Shown piece by piece: positions 1 to 7,967 of a stretch of DNA of 51,720 nt. A model generated the notes under the pieces. The model searched no databases. It saw nothing but the letters and a program-made list of their open reading frames with translations, and was not told the DNA's origin. The position numbers and the translations under genes were made by a program. How positions within the stretch are numbered: the first letter of the stretch is position 1; every line of letters begins with the position of its first letter. This DNA is from Candidatus Pseudolachnospira avium (lineage in GTDB: Bacteria; Bacillota; Clostridia; Lachnospirales; Lachnospiraceae): the NCBI GenBank assembly GCA_904420025.1, contig CAJFTW010000081.1:1-51720 (forward strand), in the 5' to 3' direction.

Positions 1-86
1 AAATCTCTGGGAAGTCAGTAAAATCAAGTGTTTTGAGTTAATCAGCAGGCACTATATACACAAGGGCCATACCTACCGTACAGCCG
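1..86. other. left-edge non-coding stretch
   Basis: AT-rich sequence downstream of the dusB stop codon. I see no gene, no clear hairpin followed by a T tract, and no continuation of a neighbouring reading frame. The operon terminator, if there is one, must lie outside the window. Confidence 0.4.
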
Positions 87-1055
87 TCAGTCCTCTCCGT
101 TCTCCGGGAAGAACTCCCGCAGCAGGGCCAGCAGATCCTCCATGGTCTCCACCTGGTTGGCCCGCCCCCGCAGCGCGGAGGAGCGGGGGAAACCGGCGGT
201 ATACCAGGCCAGGTGCTTCCGCATTTCCCGCATGGCCGTATACTCGCCCTTATACTGTACCAGCAGGCGGCTGTGCCGCAGCACCATGTCCCGGATTTCC
301 CCTGCGGAAGGACGGGCAGGGATGGACGCTCCGGACAGGGCCGCCTGGATCTCCCGGAACAGCCAAGGGTTGCCCTTGGCTCCCCGGGCAGCCATCACCC
401 CGTCACAGCCGGTTTCCCGCACCATCCGCACCGCATCCTCCCCGGAAAAAATATCCCCGTTTCCAATGACAGGGATGGATACGGCATCCTTGACCTGGCG
501 GATCATCTCCCAGTCCGCCCTGCCGGAATAATACTGTTCCCGGGTGCGGCCATGGACGGCCACCGCCGCCCCGCCTGCCGCCTCAATCCGCCGGGCAATC
601 TCCACCGCATTCCGGCTGGAGTCATCAAAGCCTGCCCGAATCTTTACCGTCACCGGCTTTTTCAGCCGCCGGGCCATGGCCTCCACAATCCGGCTCACCA
701 GCGGCGGATCCTTCATCAGGGCGGAGCCCTCCCCGTTGTTCACCACCTTGGGGACCGGGCAGCCCATGTTCACGTCAATGAAGTCAAAGTCCTCCTCCAG
801 CTGGGCAGCCATCTCCGCCATCAGCTCCGGATCCGAGCCAAAAAGCTGCACCGCTATTGGGTGCTCCTCCGGCTCCGTCAGCAGCAGCGCCCGGGTATTC
901 TTGCTTTTATAGTACAGGGCCTTGGCGCTGACCATCTCCGTACACATGACATCGCAGCCCTGCTCCTTGCAGAGCAGCCGGAAGGGCAGGTCTGTGACAC
1001 CGGCCATGGGCGCCAAAAAGGCCGGATGCTCCCAGGAAAAATTCCCCAGCCTCAT
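87..1055 (-). CDS. dusB: tRNA-dihydrouridine synthase, DusB type
   Basis: FMN-dependent enzyme that reduces specific uridines in the tRNA D-loop to dihydrouridine, in the cytoplasm. The 322-residue protein has the family hallmarks: LAPMAGVTD near residue 14, the catalytic cysteine C99 in NMGCPVPKV, KIRAGFD near 138, HGRTREQ near 168 and GNGDI near 198 (TIM-barrel phosphate and FMN contacts). An upstream in-frame extension reaching 1211 lies over the previous gene and is glycine/arginine-rich, so it is rejected. The ATG at 1055 overlaps the upstream stop as ATGA, which indicates translational coupling. It is the last gene of a seven-gene minus-strand operon with other translation-related genes. 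DusB is the usual subtype in Clostridia; the exact subtype is inferred from overall similarity. Confidence 0.93.
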   Translation of the reverse strand: MRLGNFSWEHPAFLAPMAGVTDLPFRLLCKEQGCDVMCTEMVSAKALYYKSKNTRALLLTEPEEHPIAVQLFGSDPELMAEMAAQLEEDFDFIDVNMGCPVPKVVNNGEGSALMKDPPLVSRIVEAMARRLKKPVTVKIRAGFDDSSRNAVEIARRIEAAGGAAVAVHGRTREQYYSGRADWEMIRQVKDAVSIPVIGNGDIFSGEDAVRMVRETGCDGVMAARGAKGNPWLFREIQAALSGASIPARPSAGEIRDMVLRHSRLLVQYKGEYTAMREMRKHLAWYTAGFPRSSALRGRANQVETMEDLLALLREFFPENGED

Positions 1056-1447
1056 GGCTCGTCCTCCGGATCCTCTTTCTCGTACTCCTCCAGCCCCTCC
1101 CCGCCGTAGTCCTCCTCTTCCAGGTCCTCGCCCAGGAAGACCACCCGGAAATACCGCTCCAGGGCTACCAGCAGTTCCTCGTGCTCCCGTTGGATCTGCC
1201 GGATCTTCCACTCACTGCCAATCTCATCAAACAGATAGTCCCCGTCCGCATGGGTCACATTCAGGGTCAGCGTCCCGTCCTCCCGGAATTCCAGGGTCAG
1301 GATGCCGCCCACATCCTCCGTAAACAGCACGCAGAGGATCTGCAGCTCCTGCTTCACCTGCTCCGGAAGGCTGGAAAACTCCGGGTTCAAATAGTATTTT
1401 TGCTCGTAGGCGTTGGCGCCGCAGAGCACCATGCTTTCTTCTTCCAT
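1052..1447 (-). CDS. small acidic protein of unknown function (DUF6145-like)
   Basis: A 131-residue cytoplasmic protein that opens with MEEESMVLCGANAYEQKYY and ends in a strongly acidic tail rich in Glu and Asp. It resembles a small family that I recall being annotated as DUF6145 beside dusB in Lachnospiraceae; this is from memory, and no function is known to me. The start is the ATG at 1447, three bases after AGGAGG, rather than the in-frame codon six codons upstream. Its stop overlaps the dusB start as ATGA, so the two are probably translated together. No signal peptide, membrane segment or catalytic motif is visible. Confidence 0.72.
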   Translation of the reverse strand: MEEESMVLCGANAYEQKYYLNPEFSSLPEQVKQELQILCVLFTEDVGGILTLEFREDGTLTLNVTHADGDYLFDEIGSEWKIRQIQREHEELLVALERYFRVVFLGEDLEEEDYGGEGLEEYEKEDPEDEP

Positions 1448-1474
1448 ATTCCTCCTCACCTGCACCCTTTCGGG

Positions 1475-2464
1475 TTACACATATCCGTAAAGTCCCCGGA
1501 CGCTGACCTCCCCGGCATCCACTGCTTCTACCTGGCCGGAAGGCCGCCGCACCAGCAGGGATCCATCGGCATGGATGCCCAGGGAGGTTCCCTCCCAGTC
1601 ACCCCCGGGAGCCAGCACCCGAACCGGCCCGCCCAGGCCGGCCAGGGAGCGGTTGTATTCTTCCTGCAGCTCCGACAGATCCTCGGTTTTCAAAAAGATC
1701 CCGTAATAGTGCTCAAAGGCCGCCAGGGAGCGGGCCACCAGCTCCGCCCGGTGGAAATTCCGGCCCGCCTCCATCCGCAGCGAGGTGGCCTTCTCCCGCA
1801 GCTCCTCCGGAAATTCGGTCTGATTCACATTGACGCCGATCCCCACCACCACATATTGGATATACTCCGCCTCCAGAATCATCTCTGTGAGAATACCGCA
1901 GATTTTCTTGCGGTTCAAGGCCAGATCGTTGGGCCACTTGATGGCCGGCCGCAGGCCGCTGACCTGCTCCACCCCGTCCCGCACCGCCAGCGCCGCCAGC
2001 AGGGTCAGCATAGGGGCTTTGACAGGGGTAAAGCGCGGACGGAGAATCAGGCTCATGGCAATGGATGTCCCCGGCGGGGAAGCTGCCCAGGCCCGGCCCC
2101 GGCGTCCCTTGCCGCCCTCCTGCACATCCGCTGCCACCAGGGTGCCGTGGGGTGCTCCGGCATCCGCCAGCTGCCGGGCCCGCAGGTTGGTGGAGTAGGT
2201 GATCCGCGGATGGGCCTCCACGTTCCGCCCTGCCCATTCCCCGGTCACCAAACTGCCGATCTCCGCCTCCGTCAGTACATCTGGGATCTCCTCCAGCCGG
2301 TATCCCCGGTTCTGCACCGCCTCAATCTGGTATCCCTCTTCCTTCAGGCTGTTGATTCCCTTCCACACTGCCGTCCGGGAGACGCCCAGCTGTCCACAGA
2401 TCTCCTGGCCGGACACGTATCCCCTGCTGTGGCGCAGCAGAGACAAAATTTCCGTCTTGGTCAT
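1475..2464 (-). CDS. birA: bifunctional biotin-[acetyl-CoA-carboxylase] ligase / biotin repressor
   Basis: Activates biotin with ATP to biotinyl-5'-AMP and transfers it to the lysine of biotin carboxyl carrier proteins; the two-domain form also represses biotin genes. The 329-residue protein has an N-terminal winged HTH (residues 1-57, with QLGVSRTAVWKGINSL as recognition region), then the ligase domain: STN at 91-93, the GKGRRGRAW biotinyl-AMP loop at 118-126 and KWPND at 176-180. A C-terminal SH3-like domain follows (about 275-329). The HTH marks it as a class II BirA. Its ATG abuts the TAG of the upstream membrane protein with no gap. No biotin synthesis or transport genes are nearby, so its regulatory targets must lie elsewhere. 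Confidence 0.93.
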   Translation of the reverse strand: MTKTEILSLLRHSRGYVSGQEICGQLGVSRTAVWKGINSLKEEGYQIEAVQNRGYRLEEIPDVLTEAEIGSLVTGEWAGRNVEAHPRITYSTNLRARQLADAGAPHGTLVAADVQEGGKGRRGRAWAASPPGTSIAMSLILRPRFTPVKAPMLTLLAALAVRDGVEQVSGLRPAIKWPNDLALNRKKICGILTEMILEAEYIQYVVVGIGVNVNQTEFPEELREKATSLRMEAGRNFHRAELVARSLAAFEHYYGIFLKTEDLSELQEEYNRSLAGLGGPVRVLAPGGDWEGTSLGIHADGSLLVRRPSGQVEAVDAGEVSVRGLYGYV

Positions 2465-2767
2465 CTAGCTCCAGACCACCTTTCCACAGGCAATGGACAG
2501 TGCCAGCAAAACCACACAGAGTGCTGCCAGCGCCACGCCAGACAGCCAGTGGGCGCTGGCACTGCCGCGCCGAAAGCGTGCCACGGCCTGCACACCATTT
2601 AAGGCCGCCGCATCCAGAAAAATCAAGGGGAACAAACCCATGGGATTTTCCCGGTTCAGGAAGCTGGCCACCGCCAGCATCACCGCAATCCCGCAGGCTC
2701 CCACATGAAACCAATCATAGAATTTTTCAAAGCTCCGGTTATTTTTCCCAAATTGTATCTGGGCCAT
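2465..2767 (-). CDS. small three-helix membrane protein, unknown function
   Basis: A 100-residue protein with a short polar N-terminus (MAQIQFGKNNRSFEKFYDWF) followed by three hydrophobic stretches, roughly residues 20-38, 40-60 and 75-95, so probably an integral membrane protein. It has no recognisable catalytic motif. The stop codon is directly followed by the birA start, and tadA ends 33 bases upstream of its start, placing it firmly in the operon. Similar small proteins exist in Lachnospiraceae (I recall a DUF6637-type family), but I cannot assign a role. Confidence 0.65.
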   Translation of the reverse strand: MAQIQFGKNNRSFEKFYDWFHVGACGIAVMLAVASFLNRENPMGLFPLIFLDAAALNGVQAVARFRRGSASAHWLSGVALAALCVVLLALSIACGKVVWS

Positions 2768-2800
2768 TCTTCCGCCTTTCCCCGGCGCCCGGCCGGTTTT

Positions 2801-3412
2801 CTATTCCTTTGTACCGGGGGCAGCCCCCTCCGCTGCCGCCGGAGTTGCTGCCGCCGGAGCCGGGGTGTCCGCTGCCCCGGCCGCCTCTGCCCGGCGCAGC
2901 GCCTTCTCCTTCTTCAGCCGCTGCCGCAGCTGCCGGAAAAATTGCTGCAGGATCTCCTGGCACTCCGCCTGCAGTACGCCGGTCTCTACCTCCACCTGGT
3001 GGTTCCACTCCGGCATCTCCAAAATGTTCAAAATGGATCCGGCGCAGCCGGCCTTGGGGTTCATGGTGCCGATAACCACCCGGTCAATCCGGGACTGGAC
3101 CAGGGATCCGGAGCACATCTGGCAGGGTTCCAGGGTCACATACATGGTACACCCCTCCAGGCGCCAGTCCCCTAGCTTGCGGCTGGCCTTGTCAATGGCA
3201 ATCAGCTCCGCGTGGGCCAGGGTGGTCTTGCTGGTATTCCGCCGGTTGTAGCCCCGGCCCACAATCCGATCCCCGGAGACGATCACGCAGCCGATGGGCA
3301 CTTCGCCCAGGGCCAGGGCCTTCTCCGCCTGCTTCAGGGCAGCCCGCATGTACTTTTCCCGGGGATCTGCCGCCGTTCCGGCGGCTTTCCGTTTGTCCGT
3401 TTCTTCCTTCAT
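2801..3412 (-). CDS. tadA: tRNA-specific adenosine deaminase with Ala/Pro-rich tail
   Basis: Zinc enzyme that deaminates the wobble adenosine A34 of tRNA-Arg(ACG) to inosine. The 203-residue protein carries the cytidine-deaminase fold signature: H67-A-E69 in TLAHAEL (zinc ligand and proton shuttle) and P96-C97-x-x-C100 in LEPCQMC (two further zinc ligands). The core ends near residue 165. Unlike typical TadA (about 150-170 residues) it continues with a low-complexity tail of Ala, Pro and Gly preceded by basic residues, of unknown role. The N-terminus also has about 20 extra charged residues, so M22 is an alternative start. It lies 25 bases downstream of the ATPase gene in the same operon. Confidence 0.9.
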   Translation of the reverse strand: MKEETDKRKAAGTAADPREKYMRAALKQAEKALALGEVPIGCVIVSGDRIVGRGYNRRNTSKTTLAHAELIAIDKASRKLGDWRLEGCTMYVTLEPCQMCSGSLVQSRIDRVVIGTMNPKAGCAGSILNILEMPEWNHQVEVETGVLQAECQEILQQFFRQLRQRLKKEKALRRAEAAGAADTPAPAAATPAAAEGAAPGTKE

Positions 3413-3437
3413 AAGAGCGTTCCCTCTCCGGCTGCCT

Positions 3438-5150
3438 TTAATACCGGTTCAGGCAGGCATAAATTTCCTGCACCCGGGGCATGGCCAGTCCGAAGGGGAT
3501 GTGGGCCGGGTCGCAGATGGATGCCAAGCCGTCCTTCTCAATTTTAGCCAGCACCTGGCGCACCACCTTCTCCAGCTCCGGCTCCTGCCCTTCCAACGAT
3601 TCCTTCAGATACTGGAGAATGCAGCCCAGGGCCGCAGTCTGCTCCCGGTCCACCAGCTGCTCCACATACCGCAAATCCACCGTGTCCTTCCCCAGCAGGA
3701 AGGAATCCTTGCCCAGAAGCTTCATCTTCAGCCGCTCCGTGACCATGCCAGTGCCCCGGTAATTTTTCCGCTGCTGGGTGGATTTGCCCGGATGGAAGCG
3801 TCGCTTGGCCGTGGGCAGCCGGAAGCCGGGGGCGGAGGTCTCCGGCGCGGGGTATTCCGCCATCACCTGCCGGGCCTTCTCCGTAATATCCACCGGCCGA
3901 TAGTTGTCCATCTGCAGCACCGTATCTGCGATATAAAAGTAGGAACCGCAGCTCCCCACCACCAGGATGGTGGAGACCCCTGCCTGCTCGTACAAATCCC
4001 GGGCCCGCTCCAGGAAGGGCGTAATGGGCTCCTTGTCCCGGGTGATCACCTTCTGCATCAGCTCATCCCGTACCATAAAGTTGGTGGCGGAGGTATCCTC
4101 GTCAATCAGCAGCAGGCGGCTGCCCGCCTCCAGCCCCTCCATAATGTTGGCCGCCTGGGAGGTGCTGCCGCTGGCGTCCAGGGTGGAAAAATTCCGGGTA
4201 TCCCGGCCGTTGGGCAGGTGGTTGATGAACAGGGAGATGTCCACGCCGCTGATCTTCCGGCCATCCTCCGCCCGCAGCTTCAGCGCCGACTCATCGGTGA
4301 TCACAAACTCCCGGCCGTCTCCCCGGATATGGTTGTAGACGCCCTTTTCCAGTGCCTGGAGCACCGTGGATTTTCCGTGGTAGCCGCCGCCGGCGATGAG
4401 GGTGATGCCCCGGTGGATACCCATGCCGGTAACTTCCCCAGCGTGAGGCAGCTGCAGGGTCACCCGCAGGGACTCCGGGGAGGTAAAGGGCAGGCCGTCC
4501 TTCATGGGGCGGTCGGAGACGCCGCTCTCCCGGGGCAGAATAGAACCATCGGCCACAAAGGCCACCAGCCCCCGCTCCGCCAGCTCCCGGCGGATAGCCT
4601 GCTGGTCTTCCGCCAGCTCCACCACCTGCCGCACCTCCCCTGCCGGCAGCCGCCGGTAAAAAAAGGTCTGCTCAATGGCCCGGGGCAGAAACTCAAAGAG
4701 GATCTTTTCCAGCTCCAGGGCCTGGATGGTACGGCCGTTGGCCGGGAAGCCCACGTCAAACCGGGCCAGAATCCCTTCTGCCTGGATCTCGCAGGCGGTC
4801 CGCTCCAATACCTCTTGGCCGCAGCTGCTAACGGCAATCATGCCGCTCTTGCCGGACCCCTTGGCCTGGAAGCTGACCCGCTCCGTCTGGGCCCGGAACC
4901 GCCGGGTCAGGTAGTCCTGCAGAGCCACCCGGGTGTGCTTCTCCCGGTAGGTGTCCGCCGGGAACTCCGCCCGCCGGTGGGAAATCCATACGCTCAGCTT
5001 GGAGGGGGACGCAAAGGGATCCCCCTGTACATGGTCAATGGACAGGCGGTAGCTGCCAAAGTCGTAGCTTCCCTTTAAAGATTTGTAGGCCGGATAGCTT
5101 TTCCGGTGTATTTCGTGCAGCTGCCGGCGCAGCTCTTCCGAAGATTTCAT
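3438..5150 (-). CDS. predicted ATPase of the ABC class (COG3044 type)
   Basis: A 570-residue soluble P-loop ATPase without membrane segments, matching the ABC_ATPase family (PF09818). The ATPase core lies in the middle: Walker A GGGYHGKST near residues 254-262, a signature-like segment around DASGSTSQAAN near 325-334, and Walker B RLLLIDEDTSATN near 345-357. The family's function is not established to my knowledge; it is not a transporter subunit. The start is the second in-frame ATG (5150), eight bases from the GGAG of AAAGGAG; the ATG two codons earlier would sit only two bases from it. It lies 17 bases downstream of the GTPase-nuclease fusion, so the two are co-transcribed. Its placement with tadA, dusB and a ribosome-directed GTPase hints at a translation-related role; this is inference. 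Confidence 0.82.
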   Translation of the reverse strand: MKSSEELRRQLHEIHRKSYPAYKSLKGSYDFGSYRLSIDHVQGDPFASPSKLSVWISHRRAEFPADTYREKHTRVALQDYLTRRFRAQTERVSFQAKGSGKSGMIAVSSCGQEVLERTACEIQAEGILARFDVGFPANGRTIQALELEKILFEFLPRAIEQTFFYRRLPAGEVRQVVELAEDQQAIRRELAERGLVAFVADGSILPRESGVSDRPMKDGLPFTSPESLRVTLQLPHAGEVTGMGIHRGITLIAGGGYHGKSTVLQALEKGVYNHIRGDGREFVITDESALKLRAEDGRKISGVDISLFINHLPNGRDTRNFSTLDASGSTSQAANIMEGLEAGSRLLLIDEDTSATNFMVRDELMQKVITRDKEPITPFLERARDLYEQAGVSTILVVGSCGSYFYIADTVLQMDNYRPVDITEKARQVMAEYPAPETSAPGFRLPTAKRRFHPGKSTQQRKNYRGTGMVTERLKMKLLGKDSFLLGKDTVDLRYVEQLVDREQTAALGCILQYLKESLEGQEPELEKVVRQVLAKIEKDGLASICDPAHIPFGLAMPRVQEIYACLNRY

Positions 5151-5167
5151 GGTCATAACTCCTTTTC

Positions 5168-7897
5168 TTATTTTTTCCGGGCCGGTTCTTCCTCGCCGTC
5201 GGGGAGCGCTTTCAGCTGCACCGCCAGCTCCCCCACCAGCTGGTCCAGCAGATAGCTTCTCTCCCCGGGGCGCAGCTTCTCATAAGTTTCCCGGATCTCC
5301 GCCTCCGTCCGGCGAATCTCCTCCTCCAGATCCCGGGCGGACAGCCGCGCCGCCCCCTGGCCCATGATAATGATCTGCTCCAGCCGGTCCGAAGTGGCCA
5401 CGGTTACCCGGTACTTCCGGCTCAGCTCATGGGCCACCTTCTCAATGTACTGGTCCGCGGTTTCCGCCTCCTGGGTGTACACCACATAGATGTTGTGGTA
5501 GGGCAGGATCTCGCAGGCATGGTTCTGCACCTTATAGGCGTCAAAGACCAGGATCACCGTACACCTGCGGAAGCCCTGGTAATTGCAGAGAATATCCATC
5601 AGCCGGGTCCGGGCTCCGTCTATGCTGGCCTCCGCCAGCTGCCGCAGCTCCTCCCAGGCAAAAATAATATTGTACCCGTCCACCAACAGATATTCCTGCA
5701 GAGGCTCCGTCTCCTTGGCTTTTGCTCCCGGCCGGTAGGAGGTTTCCGCGCTCTGCCGCCGCCAGATATTCCGCCCCTTGCCCCCGCCGCTGTTCCGGTA
5801 GGTACGGGCAAAAATCTCCTGCAGCTCCTTCTCATCCGCCCCAAAATCCACCGGAGCGGATGCCGCCGGCGCTGCCTGCCGTGCCTCCTCCTGCCGCTCT
5901 GGCCGGAGGACGCTCTCCAGGTGCATGTGCTCCTCCACCTGATCCCAGGTGACCAGGTAGCCCGCTCCGTGGGAGCAGAACACAGAGCCAGTGGGGTTCT
6001 CCAGATCCCGGTCCGGGTCATAGCCCATGGCCGCCACCACCTCCTCCTGGTTATGACAGGGCTGATAGCCCTGGAACCGACAGAACAGCCGGCCCCGGCC
6101 CCGGGTGTAGGAGATCACCTCCCGGGGGTAATCCTGCATGGTGGCCACCGGGGCGCTGCCCTCGATTACCGTCCGCTCCCCCTCGGTCTGGGGATCCCCA
6201 AAGGTGCCGTTCATCCGCTGAATATCCGTCAGGGCCCGTCCCACCAGCTCCGCCGGGATCTCCAGCCGGAAAGCGTAATAGGGCTCCAGCAGCACACAGT
6301 CCGCCTTCATCAGCCCTTGGCGCACTGCCCGGTAGGTGGCCTGGCGGAAGTCACCGCCCTCGGTGTGTTTGGTGTGGGCCCGCCCTGCCGCCAGGGTGAT
6401 CTTCATATCCGTTATGGCCGACCCGGTGAGGACGCCGGGATGCTCCCGCTCCGCCAGGTGGGTCAGCACCAGCCGCTGCCAGTTCCGGTCCAGCTGATCC
6501 TCACTGCACACCGAAGTAAACACCAGGCCGCTGCCCGGCTCCCCTGGCTCCAGGATCAGGTGGACCTCCGCGTAGTGGCGCAGAGGCTCAAAGTGGCCCA
6601 CACCCTCCACCCGGCTGCGGATGGTTTCTTTATAGACAATGCTGCCGGCGCCGAAGGTCACCGGAACCCCAAACCGCTCCTGGATCAGGCTCTGGAGGAT
6701 TTCCGTCTGGACCTCCCCCATCAGCTGCACCCGGATCTCCTCCGCCTCCGGATCCCAGACCAGATGCAGCTCCGGCTCCTCCTCCTCCAGCTGCCGCAGC
6801 TTGGGCAGCATCTGATGTACATCGCAATCCTCCGGAAACTGGAGCTGATAGGTGAGCACTGGCTCCAGCATGGGCTGCCGGGCATCTGGCTCCACTCCCA
6901 GGCCCTCCCCCGGGTAAGTATGGCTGAGGCCCACCACGGCGCACACCTCCCCGGCCTCCGCCTCCGGCACCGCCTCGTGCCGGGCGCCGGAATACAGACG
7001 GATCTGGTCCGCCTTCTCCTCCCAGGTTTCCTCCCCCTCCGGGCCAGCGCACCGGCCGGTGAGCACATCCTTCACCCGCAGCCTTCCGCCGGTAATCTTC
7101 AGATAGGTCAGCCGTTTCCCTTGGTCATCCCGGGCAATCTTGAACACCCGGGCGCCAAATTTCTCCGGATACGCCGGGCTCCGGGTGTAGGCATCCAGCC
7201 CCCGGAGGAACTCCTCCACGCCGGAAAGCCGCAGGGCAGAGCCAAAATAGCAGGGGAACAGCCGCCGTTCCCCAATGGCCCGGGCCAGCTCTTCTCCGGG
7301 CAGCACCTCCTGCTCCAAGTACCGCTCCATCAGCTCCTCGTCACAGCAGGCCAGCTCCTCCCAGTCCTCCGGTGTCTCCAGGCGGCCAAAATCCGCCATA
7401 CGGCTGGACAGCCGGCTCCGCAGCTCCGCCAGCAGCGCCTCCCGGTCCGTGCCCGGCTGGTCCATCTTGTTGACAAACAAAAAGGTGGGGATCCGGTACC
7501 GCTCCAGCAGCCGCCACAACGTCTCCGTATGGCCCTGGACGCCGTCCGCACCGCTGATCACCAGCACCGCATAATCCAGCACCTGGAGGGTCCGCTCCAT
7601 CTCCGCGGAAAAGTCCACATGGCCCGGGGTGTCCAGCAGGGTGATGCGGGTATCCCCCAGGGTGAACATGGCCTGCTTGGAAAAGATGGTAATGCCCCGG
7701 TCCCGCTCCAGCCGGTAGGTGTCCAGGAAGGCGCTGCCGTCATCCACCCGGCCCATCTTCCGGATGGCGCCGGTGCCGTAGAGCATGGCCTCCGAGAGGG
7801 TGGTCTTGCCCGCATCCACATGGGCCAGAATGCCCAGGCAGATGCGCTTGGGGGAGGCGGGATGGTTCTTGGTTTTATTTTCAGACGTATTTTCCAT
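5168..7897 (-). CDS. TetM/EF-G-like translational GTPase fused to a YacP/Rae1-type NYN nuclease domain
   Basis: A 909-residue fusion. Residues 1 to about 650 match ribosomal-protection GTPases of the TetM/TetO/EF-G class: AHVDAGKTT (25-33, P loop), RGIT (67-70, switch I), DTPGHVDF (89-96), NKMD (143-146), then EF-G-like domains II-V, including a TetM-like domain IV segment beginning LLEPYYAFRLEIPAEL. After a linker, residues 737-909 match YacP/NYN (PIN-like) nucleases: LLVDGYNII (D740), LVFDAYKV (D786), ETADQYIEK (D815) and VATSD (D837), the expected acidic metal-binding set. In Bacillus subtilis the stand-alone YacP (Rae1) cleaves mRNA in the ribosomal A site. The fusion therefore combines an A-site-entering GTPase with an A-site nuclease. 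It is first in a housekeeping operon, so acquired tetracycline resistance is not the obvious reading. The Shine-Dalgarno AAAGGGG lies seven bases before the ATG, inside a large inverted repeat. Confidence 0.88.
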   Translation of the reverse strand: MENTSENKTKNHPASPKRICLGILAHVDAGKTTLSEAMLYGTGAIRKMGRVDDGSAFLDTYRLERDRGITIFSKQAMFTLGDTRITLLDTPGHVDFSAEMERTLQVLDYAVLVISGADGVQGHTETLWRLLERYRIPTFLFVNKMDQPGTDREALLAELRSRLSSRMADFGRLETPEDWEELACCDEELMERYLEQEVLPGEELARAIGERRLFPCYFGSALRLSGVEEFLRGLDAYTRSPAYPEKFGARVFKIARDDQGKRLTYLKITGGRLRVKDVLTGRCAGPEGEETWEEKADQIRLYSGARHEAVPEAEAGEVCAVVGLSHTYPGEGLGVEPDARQPMLEPVLTYQLQFPEDCDVHQMLPKLRQLEEEEPELHLVWDPEAEEIRVQLMGEVQTEILQSLIQERFGVPVTFGAGSIVYKETIRSRVEGVGHFEPLRHYAEVHLILEPGEPGSGLVFTSVCSEDQLDRNWQRLVLTHLAEREHPGVLTGSAITDMKITLAAGRAHTKHTEGGDFRQATYRAVRQGLMKADCVLLEPYYAFRLEIPAELVGRALTDIQRMNGTFGDPQTEGERTVIEGSAPVATMQDYPREVISYTRGRGRLFCRFQGYQPCHNQEEVVAAMGYDPDRDLENPTGSVFCSHGAGYLVTWDQVEEHMHLESVLRPERQEEARQAAPAASAPVDFGADEKELQEIFARTYRNSGGGKGRNIWRRQSAETSYRPGAKAKETEPLQEYLLVDGYNIIFAWEELRQLAEASIDGARTRLMDILCNYQGFRRCTVILVFDAYKVQNHACEILPYHNIYVVYTQEAETADQYIEKVAHELSRKYRVTVATSDRLEQIIIMGQGAARLSARDLEEEIRRTEAEIRETYEKLRPGERSYLLDQLVGELAVQLKALPDGEEEPARKK

Positions 7898-7904
7898 GAA
7901 AATA

Positions 7905-7954
7905 CCCCTTTCTGTGCTATGATCACATATCCTTAATCATAACACAGAGAGGGG
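7905..7954 (-). promoter_or_regulatory. 19-bp imperfect inverted repeat spanning the promoter and Shine-Dalgarno of the GTPase-nuclease gene
   Basis: Arms at 7905-7923 (CCCCTTTCTGTGCTATGAT) and 7936-7954 are complementary at 17 of 19 positions, separated by 12 bases. On the minus strand the upstream arm carries an extended -10 (TGTTATGAT, 7936-7944) and the downstream arm carries the Shine-Dalgarno AAAGGGG. If transcription starts at that -10, the dyad is an operator-like DNA element. If transcription starts further upstream, the RNA hairpin (18 of 19 pairs counting one G-U) buries the ribosome binding site. Confidence 0.6.
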
Positions 7955-7967
7955 CATAAGTCGACAA

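Noticed and set aside
3294-5078. A 594-codon plus-strand frame opposite the ABC-class ATPase
   Set aside because: Antisense shadow of a gene with clear Walker motifs; no ribosome binding site or recognisable domain.
5168-7897. Acquired tetracycline-resistance gene on a mobile element
   Set aside because: The protein carries an extra nuclease domain, sits in a housekeeping operon with matching base composition, and has no mobile-element genes nearby.
5429-7936. An 835-codon open frame on the plus strand opposite the GTPase-nuclease gene
   Set aside because: It mirrors the GC-rich codon pattern of the minus-strand gene, has His/Pro/Leu-rich low-quality sequence and no family motif.
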